Source: CAVTQZ01 sp963737015
GTDB lineage: Bacteria > Actinomycetota > Acidimicrobiia > Acidimicrobiales > UBA8190
Direction: 5' to 3'
DNA length: 64,000 nucleotides
NCBI GenBank assembly: GCA_963737015.1
Contig: CAVTQZ010000001.1
Location: forward strand, 1,612,001-1,676,000
The stretch's first letter is position 1. The number at the start of each line of letters is the position of its first letter. The notes under the pieces are model-generated. The model ran no database searches. It saw nothing but the letters and a program-made list of their open reading frames with translations, and had not been told where the DNA came from. Shown one piece after another: positions 7,769 through 15,537 of this stretch. The position numbers and the translations under genes were made by a program.

Positions 7769-9028
7769 TCAGCGTTCCCCGAGGCGCCGGAACGAGACGG
7801 GCATGTGCTTCACGCCTGCGTGCTTGTTGGTCCTGAAGCGCTCGATCTGTCCGTCCAGGTGAAAGTCGCAGAAACGCTCGAGGATCTCGTCGAACATGAT
7901 GCGGATCTCCATGCGGGCGAGGTTCGCCCCGAGACAGAAGTGCCGGCGGTGTCCGAACGCCACGTGCGGGTTGGGAAGACGTGAGACGTCGAACGAGAAC
8001 GGGTCCGCGAACACCTGCTCGTCGCGGTTCGCCGACGCCCACCACAGTGTCACCTTGTCACCTGCGCGAACGACCTGGTCCCCGATCTCGATGTCCCTCG
8101 TCGCTGTGCGCCTGTTGTAAAGGGTCGCGCTCGTCCAGCGGAGGATCTCCTCCACGGCGCTCGGCAGCAGTGACCTGTCTTCGCGCAGCGTCTCCAACTG
8201 GTCGGGACGCTCGATGAGCGCCGCCAGGCCGAGGGCGATCGCGTTCCGGGTCGTCTCCGAACCGGCTGCGATGAGCAAGCTGAAGAACATGAAGATCTCC
8301 GCTTCGGAAAGCGGTTCAGGGCCGTTCGGTCCCCCCACCCGTGCCTCACAGAGACGGGCGAGCATGTCGTCTCCGCCGTCGCGGCGTTTGCGGGCAATGA
8401 GCTGCGCCGCGTAGGCCGCGCTGGCAGAAGCGGCGCGTTCGGCCGCGGGGCTCGAATCTCCGAGCTCACGGCCTTCGTAGTCGAGGGTGGCGTTCGACCA
8501 GGCCATGAGATCGTGGCGGTCTTCTTCGGGGACTCCGAGGAGGATGGCAGTCGCTTGAAGCGGAAGCTCCACTGCGACTTCCACGAGGAAGTCACAACTT
8601 CTGGTCTCGGATACCGCATCCAGTATCGCCACGGTTCTTGCACGCAGCTCCTTCTCCATGTCCGAGAGGGACCGCGGGGAGAGCGCCGGTGTGAGCACCC
8701 GGCGAATCTCGTGATGCCTCGGGTCGTCCATCATGTTGAGGAGGACCCCCGCGACCGCCCCGTACGGCAGGTCCTGGATGAGGGTCCCACCGCCGACGGC
8801 GCCCGGTGCGCGCTCGGACGAGAACGAGTCCGGGTCCGCCGCTGCCTGCGTGACGAGCGCGTGGCTGGACAGCACCCAGAAACCCATGCCTCCGGGTGTG
8901 TGCACCGTCGGTTCGTGCCACCAGATCGGCGCGCGTCGCCGCAACTCCGTGAAGACCTCGTGAGGAAAGCCCTCGGCGAACAGATCGAGGTCGGTGAGGT
9001 CCACTTCGTGCAGGTCGAGCCCGTTCAC
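7769..9028 (-). CDS. Cytochrome P450 monooxygenase
   Basis: Soluble bacterial class I P450 of 419 residues. The I-helix oxygen-activation motif AAGSETTRN, the K-helix ExxR in VEEILRWTS and the heme loop FGHRRHFCLGANLAR (thiolate Cys about 365) are all intact. No membrane anchor. The overall pattern (MNGLDLHEVDLTDLDLFAEG, NMMDDPRHHEIRRVLTPALSP) resembles CYP families of actinobacteria that hydroxylate steroids, terpenoids or fatty acids, but substrate cannot be told. Its start overlaps the upstream NTF2-like stop by four bases. No ferredoxin gene is adjacent, so redox partners must come from elsewhere. Confidence 0.93.
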   Translation of the reverse strand: MNGLDLHEVDLTDLDLFAEGFPHEVFTELRRRAPIWWHEPTVHTPGGMGFWVLSSHALVTQAAADPDSFSSERAPGAVGGGTLIQDLPYGAVAGVLLNMMDDPRHHEIRRVLTPALSPRSLSDMEKELRARTVAILDAVSETRSCDFLVEVAVELPLQATAILLGVPEEDRHDLMAWSNATLDYEGRELGDSSPAAERAASASAAYAAQLIARKRRDGGDDMLARLCEARVGGPNGPEPLSEAEIFMFFSLLIAAGSETTRNAIALGLAALIERPDQLETLREDRSLLPSAVEEILRWTSATLYNRRTATRDIEIGDQVVRAGDKVTLWWASANRDEQVFADPFSFDVSRLPNPHVAFGHRRHFCLGANLARMEIRIMFDEILERFCDFHLDGQIERFRTNKHAGVKHMPVSFRRLGER

Positions 9029-9510
9029 CGCGGAAGAGGCCTCAGCATGTGCCCGCTCACGTCACCCACGAGGTCGGTAGCGAATTTCCTTTGAACGAAA
9101 CGCCATGCGCCTTCGCGCTTGGCGAACGTGTCGAGGTACCTGCCCGCGACTATCGCCTGCAGCGGTAGGCCGGAGGTGGCCTGAAGGACGGTGAAGTAGG
9201 CGGTCGAGCTCGCCCTCGTCCCGTCTTCGTCGATCTCGATCCTGACATTCGTGGTGACGTGCTTAGTCCGGGGCGTTCCGTCGTCGTAGAGCCGCACCGT
9301 GGACCGCAGCATCTCGAGAACGCCGTCGCGGCCGTGAAGCGCGCCGGCACTGGCGCCGTTCTCCGCCAGCCAGTCAGCATCCCCGAACAGTTCGGCTACG
9401 GACTCGAAATCCCCAGCATCGAGGAGCTCCGCATAGGTGAAGATGAGGTGCTCGATGGCAGCGCGGTCGCTCCCGGCACCGCCAATCCCCCGCGCTGCGT
9501 CATCGATCAC
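9025..9510 (-). CDS. SnoaL/NTF2-fold protein upstream of the P450
   Basis: About 161 residues from GTG 9510; the open frame reaches 9633, but a start that far up would overlap the preceding gene, so a start downstream of 9552 is preferred although no strong ribosome site is visible. The fold is SnoaL_4-like: DRAAIEHLIFTYAELLDAGDFESVAELF, HGRDGVLEM, TKHVTTNVRIEIDEDG and GRYLDTFAKREGAWRF. Such proteins are often found with P450s and dehydrogenases in steroid or aromatic pathways, as dehydratase/isomerase or ring-hydroxylating small-subunit relatives. The stop overlaps the P450 start (ATGA), implying translational coupling. Confidence 0.72.
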   Translation of the reverse strand: MIDDAARGIGGAGSDRAAIEHLIFTYAELLDAGDFESVAELFGDADWLAENGASAGALHGRDGVLEMLRSTVRLYDDGTPRTKHVTTNVRIEIDEDGTRASSTAYFTVLQATSGLPLQAIVAGRYLDTFAKREGAWRFVQRKFATDLVGDVSGHMLRPLPR

Positions 9511-9551
9511 CGGGGGACCAACGTAGACGACGAAGCGTGGGCCGCCCCGAG

Positions 9552-10214
9552 TCACACGCTTCGGTCTTCGACCTCCCACATGTGGTCCAGGACGTGCCAC
9601 GCGATACGACGCATTGCGTACCTCGGAGGCCATTTGCTGTCAGGCGACCGAGGGCCCCGGCCCGCAGAGCGGATGGCGTCTGTGATCGCGTCGCGCAGCT
9701 CCGCCTTGGACTTGGAGTCGTCGGGCTGCGGAGCCTTCATGCGAACACCCAACTTGCGCGCGTACGCGGACTCGGCTCCGACGACGTGGGCGACGATTGC
9801 GTCACGGTCCCTCCCTCCGCCCCGTGGCCCTTTGCGAAGGGAGGCGGGCGAGCGCGCTGTAGTGCTGTCGAACATCTTCCATGCTGCGGCGAGCAGTGCG
9901 AGGTGATTCTCGAGCTGTTTTCCGCCGAGCGGGCTGTCGTCCGAGGAGGCGAGCTTTTCCGGCGCACCGAAGTCGGTGGTCGCTCCGCCCGCGAGGCGCT
10001 CCGTCACCTCGACTTTCTGCTTCGCTGTGACGCCGAAGGTGACGCCGGCCGTGCGACAGACGAGCGAATACCTGGGTGCATAAGCGAGCAGTGCCTCTAC
10101 GGCGCTTTCCTCGTCTTTAGCCGCCCGGCACCAGCCGGGCCAGTCGACGGCGCACGCGAAGACCCGACGCTTGCCCTCTTCGACGTAGAGCGCGAGGGGA
10201 CGAGAAGGGCTCAT
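9552..10214 (-). CDS. HicB-like N-terminus fused to DinB-like metal-binding domain
   Basis: 220 residues. The first ~50 (LALYVEEGKRRVFACAVDWPGWCRAAKDEESAVEALLAYA) have the strand-strand-helix pattern of HicB/YcfA-partner antitoxin folds. Residues ~95-220 look like a DinB four-helix bundle, with histidines at the expected places: QLENHLALLAAAWKMFD, AIVAHVVGAESAYARKLG and RRIAWHVLDHMWEVED. DinB relatives are thiol-dependent or metal-dependent transferases and isomerases. No HicA toxin is adjacent, so a toxin-antitoxin role is unlikely. The start overlaps the MerR stop by four bases. Confidence 0.65.
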   Translation of the reverse strand: MSPSRPLALYVEEGKRRVFACAVDWPGWCRAAKDEESAVEALLAYAPRYSLVCRTAGVTFGVTAKQKVEVTERLAGGATTDFGAPEKLASSDDSPLGGKQLENHLALLAAAWKMFDSTTARSPASLRKGPRGGGRDRDAIVAHVVGAESAYARKLGVRMKAPQPDDSKSKAELRDAITDAIRSAGRGPRSPDSKWPPRYAMRRIAWHVLDHMWEVEDRSV

Positions 10215-11074
10215 GAGGCCTCGGTGCGAGTCCGCTCGAAGTCGCGCAACATCCGTTCGAGTCGTTCGCGCAGCTCAGCCCGGACATGGCGTTCCATCGC
10301 CTCGGCCAACTCGGCGTCGACCGCTTCTTTTGCGAGCGGGCGGATCCGCCGGACGATCTCGGTGAGCCGGGGCACCTCCTCGGGGGGGATGGGGTCACCC
10401 ACCGGATCGAATACATGTGTCACTGCGAGGTCGACGAAGCTGCGAGCTATCCGGTCCACTTCGTCCCGCAGGCGAGCGCCGAGCTCGAGCACGGCGACGA
10501 GCGGTATCCCTGCGGCGACGAGCGCAGCGCCGACGTGAACGAGGCGCGGCTGCGGGACCACGAACTTCTCGGGAACCGCACCGTTCGACTCTTCCGACGC
10601 CTCCGACTCGTCCGGCTCGCCTTGCACCGGTGGCTGAGCGGCTTCGATGAACCCGAGCTCGAAGGCCAAGGACACGAGGTCCTCGTCGGTGCCGTCCATT
10701 CCGAACAAAGACGCCAGCTCCTCGGCATCCACGACCATCGGCGTCTCGTCGGTCCACGGCTCCGCGAGTACCGCCTCGAGGCCGAGCAGGTCGCCGACGT
10801 TCTGCCCCGTCTCCCAGGCTCCGAGCAGCTCACCGATGTTGGCCAGGTTGTAGCCGCGCTCGAGGAGCTGCGAGATGACTCTCAGGCGCGCCAGGTGGGC
10901 GTCGGAGTAGAAGACGGCCCGGCCCTCCCTGCGCGAGGGGGGCAAGAGGCCGCGGTCCTGGTAGGCGCGTACGTTCCGCACGGTCGTCCCCGCCATGCGG
11001 GCCAGCTCGTCGATCCTGTACTCCGGCACGGGCGATCCGTCCGGACCGGAAGATTCGTTCGCATCAACAATCAT
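10211..11074 (-). CDS. MerR-family transcriptional regulator
   Basis: 287 residues from ATG 11074; the much longer open frame upstream is non-coding because it overlaps the divergent SDR gene. An N-terminal MerR winged-helix domain (YRIDELARMAGTTVRNVRAYQDRGLLPPSRREGRAVFYSDAHLARL, residues ~18-65) is followed by a helix typical of the dimer coiled coil (VISQLLERGYNLANIGELL) and a ~180-residue acidic C-terminal effector region with no metal-binding cysteines, so it is not a metal sensor. It resembles actinobacterial MerR proteins that sense lipid or acyl ligands. It heads a five-gene leftward operon and diverges from the SDR operon across a 115-bp AT-richer spacer. Confidence 0.85.
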   Translation of the reverse strand: MIVDANESSGPDGSPVPEYRIDELARMAGTTVRNVRAYQDRGLLPPSRREGRAVFYSDAHLARLRVISQLLERGYNLANIGELLGAWETGQNVGDLLGLEAVLAEPWTDETPMVVDAEELASLFGMDGTDEDLVSLAFELGFIEAAQPPVQGEPDESEASEESNGAVPEKFVVPQPRLVHVGAALVAAGIPLVAVLELGARLRDEVDRIARSFVDLAVTHVFDPVGDPIPPEEVPRLTEIVRRIRPLAKEAVDAELAEAMERHVRAELRERLERMLRDFERTRTEAS

Positions 11075-11076
11075 AA

Positions 11077-11121
11077 CATTGACAACTGTACCACTCGCCT
11101 TGACATTTACATTGTTCAATG
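11077..11121. promoter_or_regulatory. Candidate MerR operator and divergent promoter
   Basis: Within locally AT-richer DNA are two TTGACA hexamers (11079-11084, 11100-11105), an inverted repeat CATTGACAA / TTGTTCAATG (11077-11085, 11112-11121), and a tight inverted repeat CATTG-TT-CAATG (11110-11121). MerR proteins bind inverted repeats between the -35 and -10 of a divergent promoter, so this is the expected operator. No consensus -10 is obvious on the right-hand side. Confidence 0.6.
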
Positions 11122-11188
11122 GCACGATCTGCCCGTGGCGAACGGCGGCGGGGACGGGGCGCGGAGGCGTGAGAGGAAGGCACGGGTC

Positions 11189-12001
11189 GTGCTCGGAGGA
11201 TCTCTTTCCCTCGTCACCGGGGCGGGCAACGGGATCGGCAGAGAGACGGCTCTGGTCCTCGGCGCCCGCGGCTCGAAGGTTCTCGTAGCGGACATCGACC
11301 CCGCGGCAGCCAAGCGCACCGCAGCCGACTGCGGCGGCCTTCCGTTCGAGGTGGATGTGGCCGACCGTAGGTCCGTGAACGAGCTGGCCGATCTGGTCCA
11401 TGCGGAGCACGGCCCCCTGGACGTCCTCGTGAACAACGCAGGCGTCGGGATGTCCGGGCGCTTCGCGGACACGACACTCGAGGACTGGGACTGGATCCTC
11501 GGGGTCAATTTCCTCGGCGTGGTACACGGATGCCACTTCTTCGGGCCTCCGATGCTCGAGCGGGGAAGCGGCCATGTCGTGAACGTCTCGTCGGGCCTCG
11601 GATACCTGCCCACCGCCACGGAACCTGCGTACGGGACGACCAAAGCTGCAGTGCTCGCGCTGTCGCGCAGCTTGCGCGCGGACTGGGGGTCGAGCGGGGT
11701 CGGGGTGAGCGCCGTGTGTCCGGGTGTCATCAACACGGGCATCCTCTACCGGGCGCGTTTTCGCGGTGAGCGCGCCGAGCCCGACTCCGTCAAACGCGTG
11801 CGAGAGGTGTTCGCCCGCCGCGGGCATCCACCGAGCCTTGTCGCGAAGGCGATCGTCTCCGCCATCGAGAACGACCGACCGGTGGTCCCAGTCGGCGTGG
11901 AGGCCTGGCTCGGCTGGGTCCTACGAGGTCTCGTGCCGAGCAGGTTGGGCGACGTGGTCGCCTCTTTGGATCCCGACCCCGCACGGAGGCGCTCTCGATG
12001 A
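11189..12001 (+). CDS. Short-chain dehydrogenase/reductase
   Basis: Classical SDR, about 270 residues. The NAD(P)-binding motif TGAGNGIG and the cofactor aspartate in VLVADIDP (favouring NAD) are followed by NNAGVG, catalytic serine in VNVSSGLGYL and YGTTK for the Tyr-Lys pair. GTG 11189 is chosen as start because AGGAAGG lies eight bases upstream; an earlier GTG at 11135 lacks a ribosome site. The C-terminus (VEAWLGWVLRGLVPSRLGDVV) is a hydrophobic extension seen in SDRs acting on lipids. Its stop overlaps the next gene (ATGA). Probably oxidises an alcohol produced by the neighbouring oxygenases. Confidence 0.9.
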   Translation: MLGGSLSLVTGAGNGIGRETALVLGARGSKVLVADIDPAAAKRTAADCGGLPFEVDVADRRSVNELADLVHAEHGPLDVLVNNAGVGMSGRFADTTLEDWDWILGVNFLGVVHGCHFFGPPMLERGSGHVVNVSSGLGYLPTATEPAYGTTKAAVLALSRSLRADWGSSGVGVSAVCPGVINTGILYRARFRGERAEPDSVKRVREVFARRGHPPSLVAKAIVSAIENDRPVVPVGVEAWLGWVLRGLVPSRLGDVVASLDPDPARRRSR

Positions 12002-13014
12002 ACATCCCGACGAGCAAGCGAAAGATCTCCCCCATCCCGGTCGCCCTGGCCGTCGCCGCAGGAGCCGGCGCGGCGGCAGCGGCTCTGGCGCTTCGTCGCT
12101 GGGGGCTGTCGGAGATCGAGGCCGAGGAGCTCGCGGCGCTGCCCGATGCCAAGGAACTGCAAATCGAGACCGGCGACGGCGCGCAACTGAAGGTCTTCGT
12201 CTCCGGCCCCGAGAGCCCGGGCTCTGCGACATTCGTCCTCGCTCACGGTTGGACGAACGACAGCCGTGTCTGGGCGCCGGTGGCTCACCGCCTGGTGAGA
12301 GAGGGTCAACGTGTCGTCGTGTACGACCACCGCGGGCACGGCAGCTCCACGATGGGCTCCGCGGGCCACACGCTCGAGGCGCTGGCGGAGGACATGTGGC
12401 GGGTGCTCGACGAGCTCGACCTGAAAGACGCCGTGGTCGTCGGTCACTCGATGGGAGGGATGACCGCCCAGGCCCTCGCGACGGCTCATCCCGAGAGACT
12501 TCGCTCGCGCATACGCGCCCTCGTGCTCGTCGCAACCGCATGCGACCAGATCTCGCGCGGACGCGCTGTGGAGAAGCTCGCGGAGCGACTCGCACCTCGG
12601 ATCATCTCGAGCCCACAACTCGAGCTCCTGATGCGCACCAAGGGCCTGTCGCCGTTCCTCGTCCGGCGCACCATCGGGAGCCACGCCAGCCGTGCCCACC
12701 TCGACTCGATCTGCGAGATGTTCGTGGCGACGGCTCCTGAGGTGCGAGCCGGTTTTCTCACCGCCATGAGCACGATGGACCTGACGAAGGGGCTCCCGAA
12801 GCTCGAAGTCCCCGTCACCGTGATCGCAGGACAGCGGGACCACCTTCTTCCCCGGGCGCGTTCGCGCAGGATCGCGAGCCTCGTGCCGGGCTCCCGTTAC
12901 GTCGAGATCCCGAATGCGGGACACATGCTGCCGATCGAAGTACCCGACCGGATCACCTCCCTGTTGCTCGAAGCAGCAGGTGCAACCTCGGAGAGAAGGA
13001 GTGACGCATCATGA
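11998..13014 (+). CDS. Alpha/beta hydrolase with N-terminal membrane segment
   Basis: 338 residues. One hydrophobic Ala-rich segment at ~13-32 (PVALAVAAGAGAAAAALAL) anchors the protein or acts as an export signal. The hydrolase core follows: oxyanion motif LAHGWTND, nucleophile serine in VVGHSMGGM, an acid in IAGQRDHLLP and the catalytic histidine in IPNAGHMLP. It fits the esterase/lipase/epoxide-hydrolase-like group; substrate unknown. Four-base overlaps on both sides place it in the middle of the SDR - hydrolase - diiron oxygenase operon. Confidence 0.88.
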   Translation: MNIPTSKRKISPIPVALAVAAGAGAAAAALALRRWGLSEIEAEELAALPDAKELQIETGDGAQLKVFVSGPESPGSATFVLAHGWTNDSRVWAPVAHRLVREGQRVVVYDHRGHGSSTMGSAGHTLEALAEDMWRVLDELDLKDAVVVGHSMGGMTAQALATAHPERLRSRIRALVLVATACDQISRGRAVEKLAERLAPRIISSPQLELLMRTKGLSPFLVRRTIGSHASRAHLDSICEMFVATAPEVRAGFLTAMSTMDLTKGLPKLEVPVTVIAGQRDHLLPRARSRRIASLVPGSRYVEIPNAGHMLPIEVPDRITSLLLEAAGATSERRSDAS

Positions 13015-13970
13015 GCACGACCCTCGAAAACCCGGCTCAGAACGTGTTCGAAGCCACGGTTACGAGATTGAGTCGCCAGTCGGTGGACAAGCACTTCGAC
13101 GCATACACAGACGTCGAGTGGGACGGCCCGGACATGGAGATATCGCCGGAGGACCCACGCTTCCATCTCTGGAGCTTCGACCCACTTGCAACGACGGAGT
13201 GGTACAGATCACAGCCGCCGGAGATCCAGTCGCGGGTTGCGCTCCACCGCATCGCAGCGGCGATGCGGATCGGATGGGAGTTCGAGAACGTCCTGCAGCG
13301 CGGACTGCTCGTGTATGCCTTCTGGCTCCCGAACCAAAGGCCCGAGTTCCGATACGTACATCACGAGATCATCGAGGAATCTCAGCACACGATGATGTTC
13401 CAGGAGGTCATAAATCGAAGCGGGTTGGACGTGCAGGGCATGCCGAAGAGGATGAAGGCCGCGGCACGCAACGTCGTGTTCCTCAGCCGGGCCTTTCCGC
13501 AACTGTTCTTTCTCTTCGTCCTCGGTGGCGAGGACCCGGTCGACCACCTCCAGCGCAAGCAACTGCGCGCGGACGAGTCTCATCCCGTGATCGAGCGGAT
13601 CATGCGGATCCATGTCACCGAGGAAGCACGCCACATCTCCTTCGCCCGCCAGTACCTCAAGCGCTCGGTCCCGCGCCTCGGATTCCTGCGCAAGCAGGCT
13701 CTCTCGCTGGTCGCGCCCTTGCTGTTCGGCACCATGGCGCGTCTCATGGTCTTCCCGCCGCGCCACCTGGTGAAGACCTACGGCATCCCCACCTCCCAGG
13801 TACGAAAGGCGCTTCGTTCACCCGAGAGTCGCCAGCTTCTCGCCGACGCCGTCGCGAAGCCGAGGAAGCTCTGCACGGAGCTCGGCCTCATGAACGCACC
13901 TGCGCGCGCAGGTTGGAAGCTCATGGGTGTATGGCGTGACGACGCCGAATCAGCCAACGAGGGTTCTTGA
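13011..13970 (+). CDS. AurF-like diiron oxygenase
   Basis: 319-residue all-helical protein related to p-aminobenzoate N-oxygenase AurF and actinobacterial diiron oxygenases. Three carboxylate/histidine motifs suited to two irons are visible: GWEFENVLQRG, HHEIIEESQHTMMFQE and RIHVTEEARHISFARQ. Known relatives oxidise arylamines or hydroxylate amino acids; others are of unknown function and occur beside hydrolases and SDRs in mycobacteria. It ends the rightward operon, translationally coupled by an ATGA overlap to the hydrolase. Together with the P450 across the MerR promoter it gives this locus two oxygenases. Confidence 0.83.
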   Translation: MSTTLENPAQNVFEATVTRLSRQSVDKHFDAYTDVEWDGPDMEISPEDPRFHLWSFDPLATTEWYRSQPPEIQSRVALHRIAAAMRIGWEFENVLQRGLLVYAFWLPNQRPEFRYVHHEIIEESQHTMMFQEVINRSGLDVQGMPKRMKAAARNVVFLSRAFPQLFFLFVLGGEDPVDHLQRKQLRADESHPVIERIMRIHVTEEARHISFARQYLKRSVPRLGFLRKQALSLVAPLLFGTMARLMVFPPRHLVKTYGIPTSQVRKALRSPESRQLLADAVAKPRKLCTELGLMNAPARAGWKLMGVWRDDAESANEGS

Positions 13971-14019
13971 GCTCCTGGTGCCAGGCAGGTCGCTCGCCGT
14001 TGCGGCATGATCGGGACGT

Positions 14020-14283
14020 ATGGCGAGGCCCGACCGTCAGTCCCACAAGACCGAAGTGAAGAAGCACCGCAGGACGTGGGTCGCCAGCTGTTCGTGTGGA
14101 TGGTCGGAGCAAACTGTCTCGGGGTTCGCCGGGTGGTCGGCATCGCGCCGTCACTCCGACGAGGTCCAAGGAGCAGATGCGGGTCTTAGGCATACACCGA
14201 AGCCCGAACAGCAGGTGCGCCTGATAGGTGAACGGCCACCCGGTGAGGGCGACGGCGAGGACGAGTCCCCTCACGTTCGTTGA
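14020..14283 (+). CDS. Small CSCG-motif protein
   Basis: 87-residue frame from ATG 14020. The recognisable part is residues ~15-48: HRRTWVASCSCGW, a TVSGFAGWSA segment and RRHSDEV. This Cys-Ser-Cys-Gly...Trp...His layout suggests a small metal-binding or treble-clef-like knob. A related motif (GGVCSCGEHTVS, then ARWHRHEVM) occurs in the gene at 36482-36829. The last ~35 residues are low in features and may not be coding. No function known; the ribosome site is weak. Confidence 0.5.
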   Translation: MARPDRQSHKTEVKKHRRTWVASCSCGWSEQTVSGFAGWSASRRHSDEVQGADAGLRHTPKPEQQVRLIGERPPGEGDGEDESPHVR

Positions 14284-14310
14284 TCCGTCTGAAGCCTCTG
14301 CTCCTCCCGG

Positions 14311-15537
14311 TCAGAACCACGTGCTGCACCACGGCACGGTGGTGGAGCGGAACATCTTGTCGGCTGTGTCGAGGGCGCCTTCGGTGAGCTCGTCGACCTT
14401 TCGGCCCGCGGCGATCGAACGCAGTGACGGACCGCCGAGGTAGATCGAACCGAGAGCGTCCACCGCCAGCGCCAGGTCGGCGGGCTCGGTTGTCCGAGAG
14501 CAGAGCGCCCCGTCGGGGCCGCCGTCCAACAGGTAGCGGCCCGAGGACAGATCCAACGGGTCCGTGATCTCGATGACGAGACGTCCCTCCACGAGATAGC
14601 TGCGCGCGCCGAGCGCGGCGGCAACGTCGAGCAGCCTGACCCAGATGAAATCGAAACGCATCGTCTGACGCAGGACGCGAGCGTCGCCGAGCATCCAGAT
14701 GAGAGGTTCTTCGACGCAACGGTCCGACGCGCGTACGGTCGTCACGAGGTCGACCTCGCAACAGAACTTCCAGAGTGCTCTGTAGGCGGCGGGCGTGAGA
14801 GCTACGAGGTCGTGCACCTGCAGAGAGCCGCGGGGTGTCATCGCGTCCCAGTGCGGCTCCGCGCTGTATCGCAGGTACCCGTCAGCAACCCCGGATCCGT
14901 CGCGATACAGAGCGCAGTACCCCTTTGCGGGCTCGTCACCGGGAACCCGGACCATGCCGAGGCGCCTGTCCCACCAGTGGTCGTTCCGCCCGATCGAGCC
15001 CGGCTGAAGCGCGTGGTAGGCCTCGTAGACACCGGGAGCTTCCTTCCGGAACGTTTCGAAGTCGACGAGCTCGATGGTGCCTTCGCCGGGCCCGGGGAAT
15101 CGAGCTGCGTCGGCTTCGATCGTGTAGGTGGCAGAATCGACTGCGGGCCCGTATCCGAACCGTCCGTAGATCGGGAATTCCGACGCGATCAGGATCGACA
15201 ACGCCTCGCTGCGCTGAAGGCTTGCCGTCAACTCGCCGGTGATCATCTGAGTCAGGAGCCCGAGCCGCGTGTGCGTGGGTGAGACGGTGACGTTCGTGAG
15301 GGCCGAGACACCGATCCGAGCAGCACCCGGAACACAGAGCGACGTTGGGAACGTGCGCAAGGTGCCGACGACTCGGTCACCGTCGAAGGCGCCCCAGGTC
15401 CGCTCGAGGTCGACCTCCGTACGGTAGTAGTCGGTCACCTCTTCGGGGTGCTCTCTGGACTTGAGGAAGCCGAGGTCCTTGCAGACGATCCAGTCCGTGA
15501 GCTCGGACGAATCGATCGTCCGCACTTGTGTCGTCAA
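14311..15537 (-). CDS. eis: Eis-type GNAT N-acetyltransferase
   Basis: 408 residues, the length and three-part layout of Eis: an N-terminal GNAT domain (acetyl-CoA segment near TNVTVSPTHTRLGLLTQMI, residues ~80-100), a second degenerate GNAT domain, and a C-terminal SCP2-like domain ending in CSTWF, whose terminal carboxylate serves as catalytic base in Eis proteins. The family acetylates amines at several positions, including aminoglycosides and lysine residues. The TTG start overlaps the upstream amidohydrolase stop (TTGA), so translation is coupled. Natural substrate not evident. Confidence 0.82.
   Translation of the reverse strand: MTTQVRTIDSSELTDWIVCKDLGFLKSREHPEEVTDYYRTEVDLERTWGAFDGDRVVGTLRTFPTSLCVPGAARIGVSALTNVTVSPTHTRLGLLTQMITGELTASLQRSEALSILIASEFPIYGRFGYGPAVDSATYTIEADAARFPGPGEGTIELVDFETFRKEAPGVYEAYHALQPGSIGRNDHWWDRRLGMVRVPGDEPAKGYCALYRDGSGVADGYLRYSAEPHWDAMTPRGSLQVHDLVALTPAAYRALWKFCCEVDLVTTVRASDRCVEEPLIWMLGDARVLRQTMRFDFIWVRLLDVAAALGARSYLVEGRLVIEITDPLDLSSGRYLLDGGPDGALCSRTTEPADLALAVDALGSIYLGGPSLRSIAAGRKVDELTEGALDTADKMFRSTTVPWCSTWF

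Noticed and set aside
10214..11827. Very long version of the MerR gene (538 residues).
   Set aside because: Sequence upstream of ATG 11074 overlaps the divergent SDR gene and lacks domain content.
13921..14274. Hydrophobic-looking frame starting MRGLVLAVALTGWPF on the minus strand.
   Set aside because: Signal-like start only; the rest has no pattern and it overlaps the CSCG gene and the diiron oxygenase end.
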